In this document: positions 13,509 to 23,272 of the stretch, piece by piece
Layout: each line of letters starts with the position of its first letter
Numbering within the stretch: the stretch's first letter is position 1
Source of the DNA: Mycobacterium sp. 1245111.1
Lineage (GTDB): Bacteria > Actinomycetota > Actinomycetes > Mycobacteriales > Mycobacteriaceae
Direction: 5' to 3'
Assembly: GCF_001673405.1 (NCBI RefSeq)
Contig: NZ_LZLV01000026.1
Location: 56,983 to 120,982 of the forward strand
DNA length: 64,000 nucleotides
Made by a program: the position numbers and the translations under genes
Notes under the pieces: model-generated
Seen by the model: only the letters and a program-made list of their open reading frames with translations
Databases searched by the model: none
Told to the model about the DNA's origin: nothing

Positions 13509-13569
13509 CGCGAAACAGCAGCCACGGCTGCCGATTCGCGAAATTCACAACCCTGGGTTCTGTTTCGCG
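13509..13569. terminator. Nested hairpins between converging genes
   Basis: A 10-base perfect inverted repeat (CGCGAAACAG at 13509-13518 and its complement at 13560-13569) encloses a small CAGCC/GGCTG hairpin at 13519-13530. It fills the gap between two converging genes and has no U-run on either side, as is common for mycobacterial terminators. A bidirectional terminator is the simplest reading. Confidence 0.5.
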
Positions 13570-13574
13570 CTCGC

Positions 13575-14603
13575 CTATTCGCGGGTGAAGACGGTCTTGC
13601 CAGTCATCGCCGGCCAGGCGGCGGGCGCGTCCTCCCACGGGACCACCCGGTCGACGATCGGCGACAGGTCGCATCCACCGGCCAGCACATCGAGAATCTC
13701 TGGGATGACGGCCCGAGCGCTGACTCGTCCTGTGACGAATCGCACGCCGCGGGTGTACATCGGCAGCAACGGCAATTCGACGTTGTATTCGGGATAGATC
13801 CCGGTATCAGTACATACGCCGTCCGGCCAGGTCGCGCGCAGCGTCGCGGCCAGCAGCGCCCGATCGCCGCTGGTGTTCACGGTGACCGGATAGGGATCCC
13901 AGGATTTGTCCGGTTTGGCGACGTCGTGCGCGACGGCGCCGAGTTTCTCCGCCGCCGCCAACCGGTCGCCATCGGTGTCGACATAGTCGACGTGGTAACC
14001 GAGCGCGGCGCCCAGCGCCGCTGCGTACAGCCCAATCGAGAGCCGGCCGACGACCAGTACGCGGCGATCCGCCTCGCGCAGTTCGGCAAGTTCGGTCCTG
14101 AACGGACCGATGGCGCGCCATCCGTCGGGAATGTTGTCCGAGAGCGACGCGACGGCGATCGGATCTACGTCGGCTGGAACCGGAATCAGCATCGAGTCGG
14201 CGTAGGGCACCAGCACCAGATCGGACATGAAGCCCCCGCCATCCAGACCCGCCAGCGGAGCCATTCCGTACATCGCCATCAGCGGCAGAGACCCGCAGGA
14301 GCTCGTCACCCCTCGCCGACATTGGCGGCAGGCACCGCAACTGATCTGAAAAGGCACCACTACACGGTCGCCAACGGCCACACCCGCTACGTCGTCACCT
14401 ACCGCGACGACTTCGGCCAGTCCTTCGTGACCGACGGCATGCCCCGGCGGCATCGGCAACCGGCCGTGGACGACGGCGACATCCAAGTCACAGCAGGCCA
14501 CCGTGAGCGGTCGCACCAGTGCTTGTCCGGGCGCCGTGATTTGCGGGCCCGGCGTCTCTCGCCACGCGTACCGCCCGACCTCTTCGAACATCAACTGCCT
14601 CAT
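13575..14603 (-). CDS. Zinc-dependent alcohol dehydrogenase family (MDR) protein
   Basis: This 342-residue medium-chain dehydrogenase-like protein has the [19 protein letters not shown] zinc motif (H59, E60) and four structural-zinc cysteines (C89, C92, C95, C103 in [17 protein letters not shown]). The Rossmann loop is unusual. It reads [16 protein letters not shown] where the family usually has a glycine-rich GxGxxG, so cofactor binding may be altered. The substrate is unknown. It is divergent from the TetR gene and shares an 18-bp palindromic operator with it, so it is the likely target. Confidence 0.85.
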   Translation of the reverse strand: MRQLMFEEVGRYAWRETPGPQITAPGQALVRPLTVACCDLDVAVVHGRLPMPPGHAVGHEGLAEVVAVGDDVAGVAVGDRVVVPFQISCGACRQCRRGVTSSCGSLPLMAMYGMAPLAGLDGGGFMSDLVLVPYADSMLIPVPADVDPIAVASLSDNIPDGWRAIGPFRTELAELREADRRVLVVGRLSIGLYAAALGAALGYHVDYVDTDGDRLAAAEKLGAVAHDVAKPDKSWDPYPVTVNTSGDRALLAATLRATWPDGVCTDTGIYPEYNVELPLLPMYTRGVRFVTGRVSARAVIPEILDVLAGGCDLSPIVDRVVPWEDAPAAWPAMTGKTVFTRE

Positions 14604-14612
14604 TGCAGCATT

Positions 14613-14630
14613 CTTGAGTGGTCACTCAAG
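14613..14630. promoter_or_regulatory. TetR-type operator, 8+2+8 perfect inverted repeat
   Basis: CTTGAGTG and CACTCAAG are perfect complements separated by GT. The site lies in the 40-base gap between the dehydrogenase (starts 14603, minus) and the regulator (starts 14644, plus), directly upstream of TAAAGT. Its size and position fit a TetR repressor that controls both genes. Confidence 0.75.
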
Positions 14631-14636
14631 TAAAGT
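14631..14636 (+). promoter_or_regulatory. -10 box of the TetR gene
   Basis: TAAAGT fits TAnnnT and ends 7 bases before the GTG at 14644. The message is probably leaderless. It abuts the operator, so repressor binding would block this promoter. Confidence 0.5.
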
Positions 14637-14643
14637 CAATAGC

Positions 14644-15210
14644 GTGCCGAGGCCAGACCGCAGCCGTGCCGCGCTTGTCGATACCGCGGCCACACTGTTC
14701 CGCCGGCAGGGCTATGCCGCGACGGGACTCAACCAGATACTGGACGAGGCGGGCGTCAAGCCCGGCTCGCTGTATCACCACTTTCCGCAGGGCAAACAGC
14801 AGCTGGCCGCCGCGGTCGTCGACAGCAGCGGGGCGGCGATCGAGCAACTGCTCCGCAGGTTTCTGGCGGGTGGCGCGCAGGTGGCCGACATCGTCGATCG
14901 GTGGATCGATCTGCTGATTGACGGGCTGGCCGCGGATCGACGCGACGGCTGTCCCATCGAACCGATCGCCACCGAGTCCGTGAACGCCAGTCCCATGGTG
15001 CGAGCGGCGTCGGCGCGCGCGTTTACCGGCTGGTGCCGGGCCATCGAGGAACGGCTGGACGCCGACGGCTGGCCGAAAGCAGAAGCGGAAAGCGTTGCCG
15101 TCGCGGTGATCTCATTGATCGAGGGAGCACTGATCTTGTCGCGCATCGCTGGCGATGCGGGAGCGCTCGTCGCGGCGAAACCCGCAGCGCGCCGTTTACT
15201 TCGTCACTAG
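14644..15210 (+). CDS. TetR/AcrR family transcriptional regulator
   Basis: This 188-residue repressor has an N-terminal helix-turn-helix: RAALVDTAATLFRRQGYAATGLNQILDEAGVKPGSLYHHFPQGKQQL. The helix-turn-helix and C-terminal layout resemble the LmrA/YxaF type. The GTG at 14644 gives VPRPDRSRAAL. The longer open frame starts inside the divergent dehydrogenase and is rejected. Ligand unknown. It likely represses itself and the dehydrogenase through the 18-bp palindrome. It converges on nadC with an 18-base gap. Confidence 0.9.
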   Translation: MPRPDRSRAALVDTAATLFRRQGYAATGLNQILDEAGVKPGSLYHHFPQGKQQLAAAVVDSSGAAIEQLLRRFLAGGAQVADIVDRWIDLLIDGLAADRRDGCPIEPIATESVNASPMVRAASARAFTGWCRAIEERLDADGWPKAEAESVAVAVISLIEGALILSRIAGDAGALVAAKPAARRLLRH

Positions 15211-15228
15211 CTACTGGATCACGAGAGC

Positions 15229-16086
15229 CTAGATGTCCAGGCCGATGTCGAAGACTCGGACCGAGTGGGTGAGCGCCCCGACGGAGAGGTAGTCGACACC
15301 GGTTCCGGCGTAGTCGGCCGCGGTGTCCAGCGAAAGCCCACCGGATGACTCAAGCTTGGTGCCCGGCGCCCGGGTGTCGCGGCGCTGCACGGCGATTTGC
15401 GTCTGCCACACCGGGAAATTGTCGAGCAACACCAATTCAGGGTTCTCGGAAAGGATTTCGTCGAGCTGTTCGAGCGAGTCGACCTCGACCTCGCACGGCA
15501 GGTCGGGCGCCACGGCCCGGACGGCGCGCAGCGCGGCCACCACCGATCCCGCGGCGGCGACGTGGTTGTCCTTGATCAGCGCCGCATCGCCAAGGCCCAG
15601 CCGGTGGTTGACACCGCCGCCGACGCGCACCGCGTACTTCTGCAACGAGCGCAGGCCGGGCAGCGTCTTGCGGGTGTCGCGGATCTTGGTCTTGGTGCCG
15701 TCGACCGCGTCCACCCACGCCGCGGTCGCGGTCGCGATCCCGGACAGGTGGCAGACGAGGTTCAGCAGCGTGCGTTCGGCGGTGAGCAGGCCATGCATCG
15801 GTGCGTACACGGTCAGCGCCGAATCCCCCGCCTGCAACCGGATTCCGTCGTCGACTCGGCTTACGATCCGGTATCCGTCGGGACCCAGCACCTCGTCGAG
15901 CACCATGAGCGCGACGTCCACCCCCGCGATCACGCCTGGCTCGCGGCAGATCAACGACGCGGTGGTGGTCGCGCCGTCGGGGACGGTCGCGGTGGTGGTG
16001 ATGTCGGGGCCGTAGCGCAGGTCCTCGTCGAGTGCTCGGGCGATCGTCGCGCGAGCCTCGCTGAGCTCGCTATTCGAGAGGCTCAT
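15229..16086 (-). CDS. nadC: Nicotinate-nucleotide pyrophosphorylase (quinolinate phosphoribosyltransferase)
   Basis: It converts quinolinate and PRPP to nicotinate mononucleotide in de novo NAD synthesis. The 285-residue protein has TRKTLPGLRSLQKYAVRVGGGVNHRLGL, the PRPP-site signature, then LIKDNH and EVEVDSLEQ, and ends LESSGGLS...VDYLSVGALTHS. The ATG at 16086 overlaps the nadB stop (ATGA). Longer open frames run into nadB and are rejected. Confidence 0.96.
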   Translation of the reverse strand: MSLSNSELSEARATIARALDEDLRYGPDITTTATVPDGATTTASLICREPGVIAGVDVALMVLDEVLGPDGYRIVSRVDDGIRLQAGDSALTVYAPMHGLLTAERTLLNLVCHLSGIATATAAWVDAVDGTKTKIRDTRKTLPGLRSLQKYAVRVGGGVNHRLGLGDAALIKDNHVAAAGSVVAALRAVRAVAPDLPCEVEVDSLEQLDEILSENPELVLLDNFPVWQTQIAVQRRDTRAPGTKLESSGGLSLDTAADYAGTGVDYLSVGALTHSVRVFDIGLDI

Positions 16087-17672
16087 CAGCTCACCGCCGC
16101 CAGCTCGTCGACTTGGGGGCTGCAGTCGGCGGCCAGTCGGACGACCAGGCTGCGCCCGGGAGCCGTTGCCGCGCTGGGATATTCGGCCCGGTGGTGACAC
16201 CCCCGGCTCTCCTCGCGGGCCAGCGCGGCGATCGCGACCGCGCGGGCGGCGATGGTCAGCGCGGCGTCCTCGAGGCCGGCCCGCGTGGTAACCACTCCTG
16301 GCGGGGCGTAGGACAAGGTCTCGACCAGCCGATGCAGGCCGTCGGCGTCGCGCACCACCGAAGCGTCGCGGCTCATCGCCCGCTGCAGGTCGTCGCGACC
16401 CAGTGCGCCGCAATCGGCCGGCACGGTCGCCGTCGCGTGTGTCCGACCGAAGAGGCCGGCATGTTCGGCCGCGGCGCGTCCGGCCCGACCGCCGACAACC
16501 AGTCCCTCCAGCAGGCTGTTGGAGGCCAGCCGGTTGGCGCCGTGCATTCCGGTGCGGGCCACCTCGCCCGCGGCGAACAGGCCCGGCAGCTCGGTGCGCC
16601 CGCAGACGTCGGTGATGACGCCACCGCAGCTGTAGTGCGCACCCGGGGCCACCGGGATCGGCTGGCGAACGGGATCGATGCCGGCGGCTCGGCACGCGGC
16701 GGCGACGGTCGGGAATCGGCGCCCGAAGTCGTCGATGCCGCGGGCGTCGAGGAAGACGCAGTCGTCGCCGAGAGCGCGCAGCCGGGCGTCGATGGCGCCG
16801 GCCACCACGTCGCGGGGCGCCAGGTCCCCCATCGGGTGCACGCCGGCAGTCACCGAATTACCTTGGCTGTCAACCAAAGTCGCGCCCTCGCCGCGAATCG
16901 CCTCGGTGACCAGTGGCCGGCGACGACCGGTCCGGCCGTCGTACAGCATCGTCGGGTGGAACTGGATGAACTCGATATCGCTCACCGACGCTCCGGCCCA
17001 CAGCGCCAGCGCGATGCCGTCACCGGTGGAGCCCTTGGGGTTGGTGGTCGCGCCGTAGAGCTGTCCGAGGCCGCCGGTGGCCAGGATCACTGACGGTGCG
17101 TGCACGATGCCGATGCCCCGCCGATCCGCTACCAGCACACCGGTTATCGCGTCGGTGCCCGACGTGGTGTCATGGAGCAAGCGCAGTGCGGCGTGCTTGA
17201 TCCGGATGTCCAGGGTGTCGGCGGCAAGGTCGAGCGCGCGCTGCACCTCGGCGCCGGTGGCATCGCCGCCGGCATGCACGATGCGCCGCCGCGAGTGCCC
17301 GCCTTCGCGGCTCAGCGCCCAACCGCCGGCGGCAGATTCGTCGAATTGTGCTCCGTCGCTGACCAATTCGCTGACCGCCCGGTAGCCGTCGGCGACGATC
17401 GACGTCACTGCGTCGGCGTCGCACAACCCCGCTCCGGCGGCTAGGGTGTCCGCCACATGCGCGTCGACCGAGTCGTCGGTGTCGGGCAGCACCACGGCGA
17501 TGCCGCCCTGCGCGTAGTGCGTTGCGGTCACGCCCGGCTTGCGGGCCGCCTTGCTGAGCACGACCACTCGGCGACCGGCCCGGTGCGCGGCCAGCGCCGC
17601 GGCCAATCCGCCGACACCGGTGCCGATGACGACGACGTCGGCGTGCTCTTCCCAGGCCGGGTGGATGCTCAT
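16086..17672 (-). CDS. nadB: L-aspartate oxidase
   Basis: It is the FAD enzyme that oxidises aspartate to iminoaspartate for NadA. The 528-residue protein has the dinucleotide motif [21 protein letters not shown] near residue 13, [40 protein letters not shown] and [24 protein letters not shown]. The ATG at 17672 overlaps the nadA stop. The gene order nadA-nadB-nadC is the usual mycobacterial operon. Confidence 0.96.
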   Translation of the reverse strand: MSIHPAWEEHADVVVIGTGVGGLAAALAAHRAGRRVVVLSKAARKPGVTATHYAQGGIAVVLPDTDDSVDAHVADTLAAGAGLCDADAVTSIVADGYRAVSELVSDGAQFDESAAGGWALSREGGHSRRRIVHAGGDATGAEVQRALDLAADTLDIRIKHAALRLLHDTTSGTDAITGVLVADRRGIGIVHAPSVILATGGLGQLYGATTNPKGSTGDGIALALWAGASVSDIEFIQFHPTMLYDGRTGRRRPLVTEAIRGEGATLVDSQGNSVTAGVHPMGDLAPRDVVAGAIDARLRALGDDCVFLDARGIDDFGRRFPTVAAACRAAGIDPVRQPIPVAPGAHYSCGGVITDVCGRTELPGLFAAGEVARTGMHGANRLASNSLLEGLVVGGRAGRAAAEHAGLFGRTHATATVPADCGALGRDDLQRAMSRDASVVRDADGLHRLVETLSYAPPGVVTTRAGLEDAALTIAARAVAIAALAREESRGCHHRAEYPSAATAPGRSLVVRLAADCSPQVDELAAVS

Positions 17673-18742
17673 TCGCCGCCGCCCGGTTGACCGATGGCGA
17701 TCATCCGCTGCACGCTCTCGCGCGCCAGCGCCGCGGTCTGTGCGTCGACGTCGACTTCGTCGGCACCCTCGACCAGGCAGCGCAGTAACGCCGCGGGGGT
17801 GATCATCTTCATGTACTTGCACGAGGCGCGGTCGTTGACGGCCTGAAAGTCGGTGTCCGGCGCGGCGTTACGCAACTGGTAGAGCATGCCGACCTCGGTG
17901 GCGACCAGCACCTGACGGGCGCGGGTCTCGCGGGCGGCGTCCAGCATGCCGCCGGTCGACAGGATCTTGACCCGGTCGTCGGGAAAGGCGCCTTCGCCGG
18001 CCAGGTACAGCGCCGACGTGGCACAGCCGCACTCGGGATGGACGAACAACTGGGCCTCCGGGTGCTTACGCGCCTGCTCGGCGAGCTCGTCGCCGTTGAT
18101 CCCGGCGTGGACGTGGCATTCGCCGGCCCACACGTGCACGTTGTCGCGGCCCGTCATCCGGCGCACGTGCGCACCCAGGAATTGGTCCGGGCAGAACAGC
18201 ACCTCGCGGGCCGGGTCGATGGAGGCAACGACGTCGACGGCATTGGACGACGTGCAGCAGATGTCGGTGAGCGCCTTCACAGACGCCGTGGTGTTGACGT
18301 AGGAGACGACCACCGCGCCCGGGTGTTCGTCTTTCCAGGCCTGTAGATCCTCGGGCGTGATCGAGTCGGCCAGCGAGCAGCCCGCCCGCTGATCCGGGAT
18401 GAGCACTGTCTTGTCGGGGCTCAGGATTTTCGCGGTCTCGGCCATGAAGTGCACGCCGCAGAACACGATGGTGTCTTCGGGTGCCTCGGCCGCGACCCGC
18501 GACAACGCGAGCGAGTCGCCGACGTGATCGGCGACCTCCTGGATGGCCGGCAGCTGGTAGTTGTGCGCCAGGATCGTGGCGTTCCGCAGATCGGCCAGCC
18601 GCCGAATTTCGGCCGCCCATTCCGCGTCACCGTCGATGCCGCCGAAACCGTTGGGAGAGTTCGTGATTCCTGCGGCGAGATCGTTTGCCACGTGATGATC
18701 CAGTCCGTTTGATCGCACGTTGGTGCGATTCGCGACTGCCAT
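17669..18742 (-). CDS. nadA: Quinolinate synthase
   Basis: It condenses iminoaspartate with dihydroxyacetone phosphate to quinolinate using a [4Fe-4S] cluster. The 357-residue protein has the three expected cluster cysteines: C122 (RAGCSLAD), C238 or C240 (HPECGC) and C308 (SCKYMKM). [26 protein letters not shown] is the N-terminal signature. The ATG at 18742 follows AAAGGATCGACT. It is transcribed away from nrtR from a shared 50-base region with the NrtR-type operator. Confidence 0.96.
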   Translation of the reverse strand: MAVANRTNVRSNGLDHHVANDLAAGITNSPNGFGGIDGDAEWAAEIRRLADLRNATILAHNYQLPAIQEVADHVGDSLALSRVAAEAPEDTIVFCGVHFMAETAKILSPDKTVLIPDQRAGCSLADSITPEDLQAWKDEHPGAVVVSYVNTTASVKALTDICCTSSNAVDVVASIDPAREVLFCPDQFLGAHVRRMTGRDNVHVWAGECHVHAGINGDELAEQARKHPEAQLFVHPECGCATSALYLAGEGAFPDDRVKILSTGGMLDAARETRARQVLVATEVGMLYQLRNAAPDTDFQAVNDRASCKYMKMITPAALLRCLVEGADEVDVDAQTAALARESVQRMIAIGQPGGGE

Positions 18743-18769
18743 AGTCGATCCTTTCGCCTCCCGGCAGGG

Positions 18770-18792
18770 GTTTTCGACTTATAATCGAAAAC
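18770..18792. promoter_or_regulatory. NrtR-type operator with embedded -10 box
   Basis: GTTTTCGA (18770-18777) and TCGAAAAC (18785-18792) form a perfect 8-base inverted repeat around a 7-base centre. The centre contains TATAAT at 18780-18785, a consensus -10 box on the plus strand ending 7 bases before the ATG at 18793. The site ends exactly at that ATG, so nrtR is probably leaderless and self-repressed. The same site lies 28 bases before nadA and would control it too. Confidence 0.8.
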
Positions 18793-19515
18793 ATGGTCAA
18801 TGGTAGCACTGCGCACGAAGTGCTCGCCGTCGTATTCCAGGTTCGCGGGCTCACAGCAGCGGGCCCATCGGGCCCCAGGACACTGAAACCAGAGCTCAAC
18901 GTCCTGCTGTGGCAACGTGCCCGGGATCCACAGCGCGGGGCGTGGTCGCTGCCCGGCGGGCAATTACGCGATGACGAAGACATGACGACCTCGGTGCGGC
19001 GCCAGCTCGCCGAGAAGGTCGACCTGCGTGAGGTCGCTCACCTCGAACAGCTCGCGGTGTTCTCCGAACCCGCGCGGCTGCCCGATACCCGGACCATCGC
19101 GTCGACCTTCCTGGGCCTGGTGCCCTCCCCCGCCACCCCGGAACTGCCGTCGGACACCAGCTGGCACCCGGTCATGTCGCTGCCGCCGATGGCGTTCGAC
19201 CACGGCCCGATGGTCGAACATGCCCGCACCCGGCTGGTCGCCAAAATGTCGTACACCAATATCGGTTTCGCCCTGGCGCCCACCGAATTCGCCATGTCGA
19301 CCTTGCGCGACATCTACAGCGCGACCCTGGGCTACCAGGTCGACACCACCAACCTGCAGCGCGTGTTGGCCCGCCGCGGCGTCATCAGCCCCACCGGCAC
19401 CGTCGCGCAGTCCGGGCGCAGCGGCGGCCGCCCGGCAGCTCTGTACCGCTTCACAGATTCCCAGTTGCGCGTTACCGACGAATTCGCGGCGCTGCGACCT
19501 CCTGGTTCGGCGTGA
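18793..19515 (+). CDS. nrtR: NrtR-type Nudix-related repressor of NAD synthesis
   Basis: This 240-residue protein has an N-terminal Nudix-like domain ([30 protein letters not shown] around residues 49-72) and a C-terminal winged helix (residues about 160-235, [28 protein letters not shown]). The Nudix box is degenerate: the expected REUxEE core reads RRQLAE. This fits a sensor rather than a hydrolase. NrtR proteins bind ADP-ribose and release DNA. The operator abutting its start and the divergent nadABC operon support repression of de novo NAD synthesis. Counterpart: Rv1593c. Confidence 0.88.
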   Translation: MVNGSTAHEVLAVVFQVRGLTAAGPSGPRTLKPELNVLLWQRARDPQRGAWSLPGGQLRDDEDMTTSVRRQLAEKVDLREVAHLEQLAVFSEPARLPDTRTIASTFLGLVPSPATPELPSDTSWHPVMSLPPMAFDHGPMVEHARTRLVAKMSYTNIGFALAPTEFAMSTLRDIYSATLGYQVDTTNLQRVLARRGVISPTGTVAQSGRSGGRPAALYRFTDSQLRVTDEFAALRPPGSA

Positions 19516-19577
19516 TGTGGACGACTCACCCTCGGACGGACTGGATTCTTAAAGCCCTCTTAAGCAACAATGCCCCG

Positions 19578-20915
19578 ATGGACATTGGCAACCTTGCGAC
19601 CGCGACCGGTGCGGAGTGGATCGGACGTGCGCCCCACGAGGAACTGCAGGCCAACGCCCGTCCGCAGCTGCCCAGCGAGGACCCGTTCTACCAGCCCCCG
19701 CCCGGATACCAACACGCCGCACCCGGCACGGTGCTGCGTTCACGCGACGTGGAGCTGGCGTTTCTCGGGCTGGTCCCGCAGCAGATCATGGCCACCCAGC
19801 TGCTGTATCGCACCACCGACATGAACGGCCAGCCCGAGGCGACCGCGACTACGGTGATCGTGCCCGCCGAGGCCAGTCCCGATCGCCCCTGCCCGGTGCT
19901 CTCCTACCAGTGCGCGATCGACGCGGTGTCCTCACGCTGCTTTCCGTCCTACGCGCTGCGCCGACGCGCGTTCGCGCTGGGCTCGCTGGCTCAGCTGGAG
20001 TTTCTGCTGATCTCCGCCGCCGTGGCCGAGGGCTGGGCGGTGTCGATTCCCGACCACGAAGGCCGTACCGGTATGTGGGGTGCGCCGTTCGAGCCCGGCT
20101 ACTTCATCCTCGACGGCATTCGCGCCGCGCTGAGCGCCGAGCGCTTGGGCCTGTCCTCGGCGGCGCCAGTGGCGCTGTGGGGCTACTCCGGGGGCGGGCT
20201 GGCGACCGCGTGGGCCGCCGAGCTGTGTGCCGACTACGCGCCGGAGCTGGACGTCGTCGGCGCGGTCCTCGGGTCGCCGGTCGGCGACCTGGGACACACC
20301 TTCCGCCGGCTCAACGGCTCCTTCCTGTCCGGACTGCCCGCAATGGTGATCGCCGCGCTGGTCCACATCTATCCCGAGCTGAACAAGGTGATCGACGAGC
20401 ACGCCAGCGAGGACGGCCGCGCCCTGCTGCGGCGTCTGGAGAGCATGACGACCGTCGGCGCGGTGATCCGGATGATCAAGAAGGACGTCGGTGATTACCT
20501 CGACCGGCCGCTCGAGGAAATCCTGACGATGCCCGAGGTCCAGCACGTCTTCGACAGCATCCGGCTCGGCGCCAAGGTGCCCACGCCGCCGGTGTTGATC
20601 GTGCAGGCGGTGCACGACTACCTGATCGACGTCGAGGACATCGACCGGCTGGCCGACGCCTACTCCGCCGGCGGCGCCGAGGTCACCTATCACCGCGATG
20701 CGTTCAACGAGCACCTGCTGCTGCACCCGCTATCTGCGCCGATGGCGCTGCGCTGGCTGCAGGACCGGTTCGCCCGGCGACCGCTGACCGATCATCTGAT
20801 CCGGACGAAATGGCCGACGATGTTCAACCCGGCCACCTACGTCGGAATGGCGCGGCTGGCCGTGATCGCGGCCAAGGTCATCACCGGGAAGTCGGTGCAC
20901 CGCCGTCCGCTATGA
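19578..20915 (+). CDS. Secretory-lipase family alpha/beta hydrolase
   Basis: This 445-residue protein resembles fungal-type secretory lipases (LIP family). The nucleophile elbow is GYSGGG (near residue 200, catalytic serine), with an Asp in the [12 protein letters not shown] segment and a His in [14 protein letters not shown] choose the ATG at 19578 ([16 protein letters not shown]), which matches the start of Rv1592c. A GTG/ATG pair at 19512/19515 overlaps the nrtR stop and would add 21-22 less typical residues. There is no clear signal peptide despite the family name. Its last 35 bases overlap the converging DUF2567 gene. Confidence 0.85.
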   Translation: MDIGNLATATGAEWIGRAPHEELQANARPQLPSEDPFYQPPPGYQHAAPGTVLRSRDVELAFLGLVPQQIMATQLLYRTTDMNGQPEATATTVIVPAEASPDRPCPVLSYQCAIDAVSSRCFPSYALRRRAFALGSLAQLEFLLISAAVAEGWAVSIPDHEGRTGMWGAPFEPGYFILDGIRAALSAERLGLSSAAPVALWGYSGGGLATAWAAELCADYAPELDVVGAVLGSPVGDLGHTFRRLNGSFLSGLPAMVIAALVHIYPELNKVIDEHASEDGRALLRRLESMTTVGAVIRMIKKDVGDYLDRPLEEILTMPEVQHVFDSIRLGAKVPTPPVLIVQAVHDYLIDVEDIDRLADAYSAGGAEVTYHRDAFNEHLLLHPLSAPMALRWLQDRFARRPLTDHLIRTKWPTMFNPATYVGMARLAVIAAKVITGKSVHRRPL

Positions 20916-21516
20916 CGGCCTCGACTGCGGTCTGGGTGCGCGGATACACCACCTCGACGGGCGGATAGCCGCCGAGATCGTCGCGCGCGGTCGCGGCAAC
21001 CGGCACCGCATACACCAGTGCCGCCGTCGCCGCGGGCAGCAGCAGCGTGCAGGCGATCTGCAGGTGCGACGGGCCGAAGAACACCGACGGCGCTTCAGCG
21101 AAATAATGCAGCTGATCGCGGTTCAGTGGTATCGCAGCGAAATCGACTGTGCCATAACGCAAGTGCGCGACCAGAATGCCCACTCCGATCGCCGCGGCGG
21201 CCGCGATCACCATCCCGGCGCACAGCGCTACCACCATCCCTGGTCCGCGATGCGCCCGCCACTGCCACGCCAGCACCGCCGTCACCGCCGCCACCACGTT
21301 GAGCAATCCGAGCATCAGGAACGCGGCAACGAAGAAGTGATCGGACTCAGGGCCCAGGTATTCGTGGAGCCGCTCCCCGCTGTGCGTCAGCACCAGCACC
21401 CCCCTGATCGGCGGGGCGAGCCACGCCCACAGGGCGCCGACAAGGACGCCCGCCGGCAGCAGACCCACCGCGACCGTGATGGCCGCCCGTCGTCGCGAAA
21501 TCCGCGGCTGTGTCAC
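20881..21516 (-). CDS. DUF2567-type membrane protein
   Basis: This 211-residue protein has four predicted membrane helices (about residues 13-33, 58-80, 90-113 and 155-178) and a Pro/Val-rich C-terminal tail. Its function is unknown. The GTG at 21516 gives [18 protein letters not shown] and overlaps the bsaP stop as GTGA. The extension upstream of it lies inside bsaP. Rv1591 is the equivalent. Co-translation with the biotin synthase helper suggests a shared transcript, not necessarily a shared role. Confidence 0.8.
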   Translation of the reverse strand: MTQPRISRRRAAITVAVGLLPAGVLVGALWAWLAPPIRGVLVLTHSGERLHEYLGPESDHFFVAAFLMLGLLNVVAAVTAVLAWQWRAHRGPGMVVALCAGMVIAAAAAIGVGILVAHLRYGTVDFAAIPLNRDQLHYFAEAPSVFFGPSHLQIACTLLLPAATAALVYAVPVAATARDDLGGYPPVEVVYPRTQTAVEAVIADGGAPTSR

Positions 21517-21746
21517 CGTTGCGCCTCGAGTTCGGAGGAATCGACCAGTCCGTGCCTCGAACATTTGGCCCACCAGCCGTCGGGACGCACCTGCACCACC
21601 ATCCGGCGGCCGCACTCGGCGCAGAACCGGGGCGGCTCCAGGCCCAGCTGAGCCGCCGTCGGGATCGCGGCGCCTTCCGTGGACGGCTTGCCCGTATAGA
21701 TGTTGTAGTGGCCGGCGCTGACCGGCACGGGCAGATCGCGAACCAT
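21513..21746 (-). CDS. bsaP: Biotin synthase auxiliary protein
   Basis: This 77-residue zinc-ribbon-like protein has FCAECGRR (C42, C45) and KCSRHG (C62, H65) as likely metal ligands, and an N-terminal HYNIYTGK segment. Its equivalent Rv1590 follows bioB in mycobacteria. From memory, such proteins were recently shown to be needed for mycobacterial BioB to make biotin. The ATG at 21746 is used, and a GTG one codon earlier is equally possible. It starts 6 bases after the bioB stop, so the two are surely co-transcribed. Confidence 0.82.
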   Translation of the reverse strand: MVRDLPVPVSAGHYNIYTGKPSTEGAAIPTAAQLGLEPPRFCAECGRRMVVQVRPDGWWAKCSRHGLVDSSELEAQR

Positions 21747-21752
21747 CACGCG

Positions 21753-22787
21753 CTACAGGCTGGCGTTGAGCGCCTTGATCGGCATCTGCAGGTCGTCCAG
21801 CAGCTCCAGATCGGCTTCGGCGGGACGCCCCAGCGTGGTCAGGTAGTTGCCGACGATCACCGCGTTGATGCCGCCCAGGATGCCCTGCTTGGCGCCCAGA
21901 TCGCCCAGCGTGATCTCGCGACCGCCGGCGAACCGCAGCATGGTCCGCGGCAGGGCCAGCCGGAACGCGGCCACCGCTTTGAGCGCTTCGCTGGCCGGCA
22001 GCACCTCGAGGTCGCCGAACGGCGTGCCCGGTCGCGGGTTGAGGAAGTTCAGCGGCACCTCATCGGGGTCCAGCTCGGCGAGATTGGCGGCGAACTCGGC
22101 GCGCTGTTCGACGGTCTCGCCCATGCCGAGGATGCCGCCGCAGCACACCTCCATGCCGGCCTCGCGCACCATCGACAGCGTCTCCCAGCGCTCTTCCCAG
22201 CTGTGGGTCGTGACGACGTTGGGGAAGAACGAGCGGGCGGTCTCCAGGTTGTGGTTGTAGCGGTGCACCCCCATCGCCGACAGGCGCTCGACCTGCTCGG
22301 CGGTCAGCATTCCCAGCGAGCAGGCGATCTGGATGTCGACGGCGTCGCGAATGGCTTCGATGCCAGCAGCCACCTGCGCCAGCAACCTTTCGTCGGGTCC
22401 GCGCACCGCGGCGACGATGCAGAACTCGGTGGCGCCGGACTTCGCGGTCTGCTTGGCAGCCTCGACCAGGCTCGGGATGTCCAGCCAGGCGCTGCGCACG
22501 GGCGAGGCGAACAGCCCGGACTGCGAACAGAAGTGACAATCCTCGGGGCAGCCACCGGTTTTCAGGCTGATGATGCCTTCCACCTCTACCTCGGGACCAC
22601 AGTGGGCCATCCGCACCTCGTGCGCCAGTGCCAGCAGCTCCTCGAGCCGTTCGTCGGGCAGCTGCAGCACGTCCAGCACCTGCTGCTGACTCAGCCCCTC
22701 ACCGCGCTCGAGCACCTGCCGGCGGGCCACCGCCAGGATGTCGGTGCCGTCGGTGTCGGACGTTGGCCGAGTCGCCGCCTGAGTCAC
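21753..22787 (-). CDS. bioB: Biotin synthase
   Basis: It is the radical SAM enzyme that inserts sulfur into dethiobiotin. The 344-residue protein has the cluster motif [10 protein letters not shown] (C80, C84, C87) followed by CSQS, then FCIVAAVRG and [13 protein letters not shown]. The GTG at 22787 is preceded by AAGGAG with good spacing. It heads a bioB-bsaP-DUF2567 unit. The other bio genes lie about 9 kb away, separated by the membrane and formate modules. Confidence 0.97.
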   Translation of the reverse strand: MTQAATRPTSDTDGTDILAVARRQVLERGEGLSQQQVLDVLQLPDERLEELLALAHEVRMAHCGPEVEVEGIISLKTGGCPEDCHFCSQSGLFASPVRSAWLDIPSLVEAAKQTAKSGATEFCIVAAVRGPDERLLAQVAAGIEAIRDAVDIQIACSLGMLTAEQVERLSAMGVHRYNHNLETARSFFPNVVTTHSWEERWETLSMVREAGMEVCCGGILGMGETVEQRAEFAANLAELDPDEVPLNFLNPRPGTPFGDLEVLPASEALKAVAAFRLALPRTMLRFAGGREITLGDLGAKQGILGGINAVIVGNYLTTLGRPAEADLELLDDLQMPIKALNASL

Positions 22788-22989
22788 CAGCTACTCCTTA
22801 TGTGTTGAAGTCTTTGCGGTTGTCCTGTCCACACACGGGACGCACAGTGCTCCCGGCTCATCACAACCAGCGTTGAACGGTGCCCAGGCTAGGCTAGCGG
22901 TGTGCACCTGCACAAACGTCATGTGGTGCCTTCGCCCGGCGTTGGGTATCCGAACGGGGTAAGCAACACAGCCCCGGAAGTGATCCCCA
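22788..22989. other. Divergent intergenic region upstream of bioB
   Basis: These 202 bases hold the promoters for bioB (minus) and the small membrane gene (plus). There are two TAGCCT hexamers in tandem on the minus strand near 22887-22897 and a GTGCA/TGCAC inverted repeat at about 22902-22913. I see no riboswitch and no clear biotin-repressor palindrome. Confidence 0.4.
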
Positions 22990-23169
22990 TTGCCTAGTAC
23001 ACACGTCGAATACGTAGCTCATCACTGGCTGCTGCTCGCCGGGCCCGCGTTCCTGCCGGCGGTAGTCGTCGTCGGCGTGGTGCTCTATATCGCGATCAAA
23101 GACCGCCGCACGCCCGACGAGGACAAGCGGGACTCGGCGGACGACCGGCCGACGCAAACACGCGGGTAG
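22990..23169 (+). CDS. Small single-pass membrane protein, 59 aa
   Basis: The frame from a TTG at 22990 reads MPSTHVEYVAHHWLLLAGP and continues through one hydrophobic helix (about residues 13-36) into a charged tail, IKDRRTPDEDKRDSADDRP, before TAG. Codon use is GC-rich in the third position. GGAAG lies about nine bases before the TTG. No family is recognised. It lies upstream of the large membrane operon in the same direction with a 103-base gap. It could be a small partner of that system. Confidence 0.6.
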   Translation: MPSTHVEYVAHHWLLLAGPAFLPAVVVVGVVLYIAIKDRRTPDEDKRDSADDRPTQTRG

Positions 23170-23272
23170 CAAATCGGCCGAAGTTTGAGCGCCTGCCCCG
23201 CAGGCTACCTACTCTTGGGTAAGTTAAGCGCCCGGATGCAGCCGGGCGGGCCGGCGTAGTAGGAGGTAGAGG

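Noticed and set aside
22788..22989. BioQ operator before bioB
   Set aside because: There is a TGAAC half-site at 22874, but the opposite half (GCCCA) does not match the TGAAC-n3-GTTAC pattern I recall.
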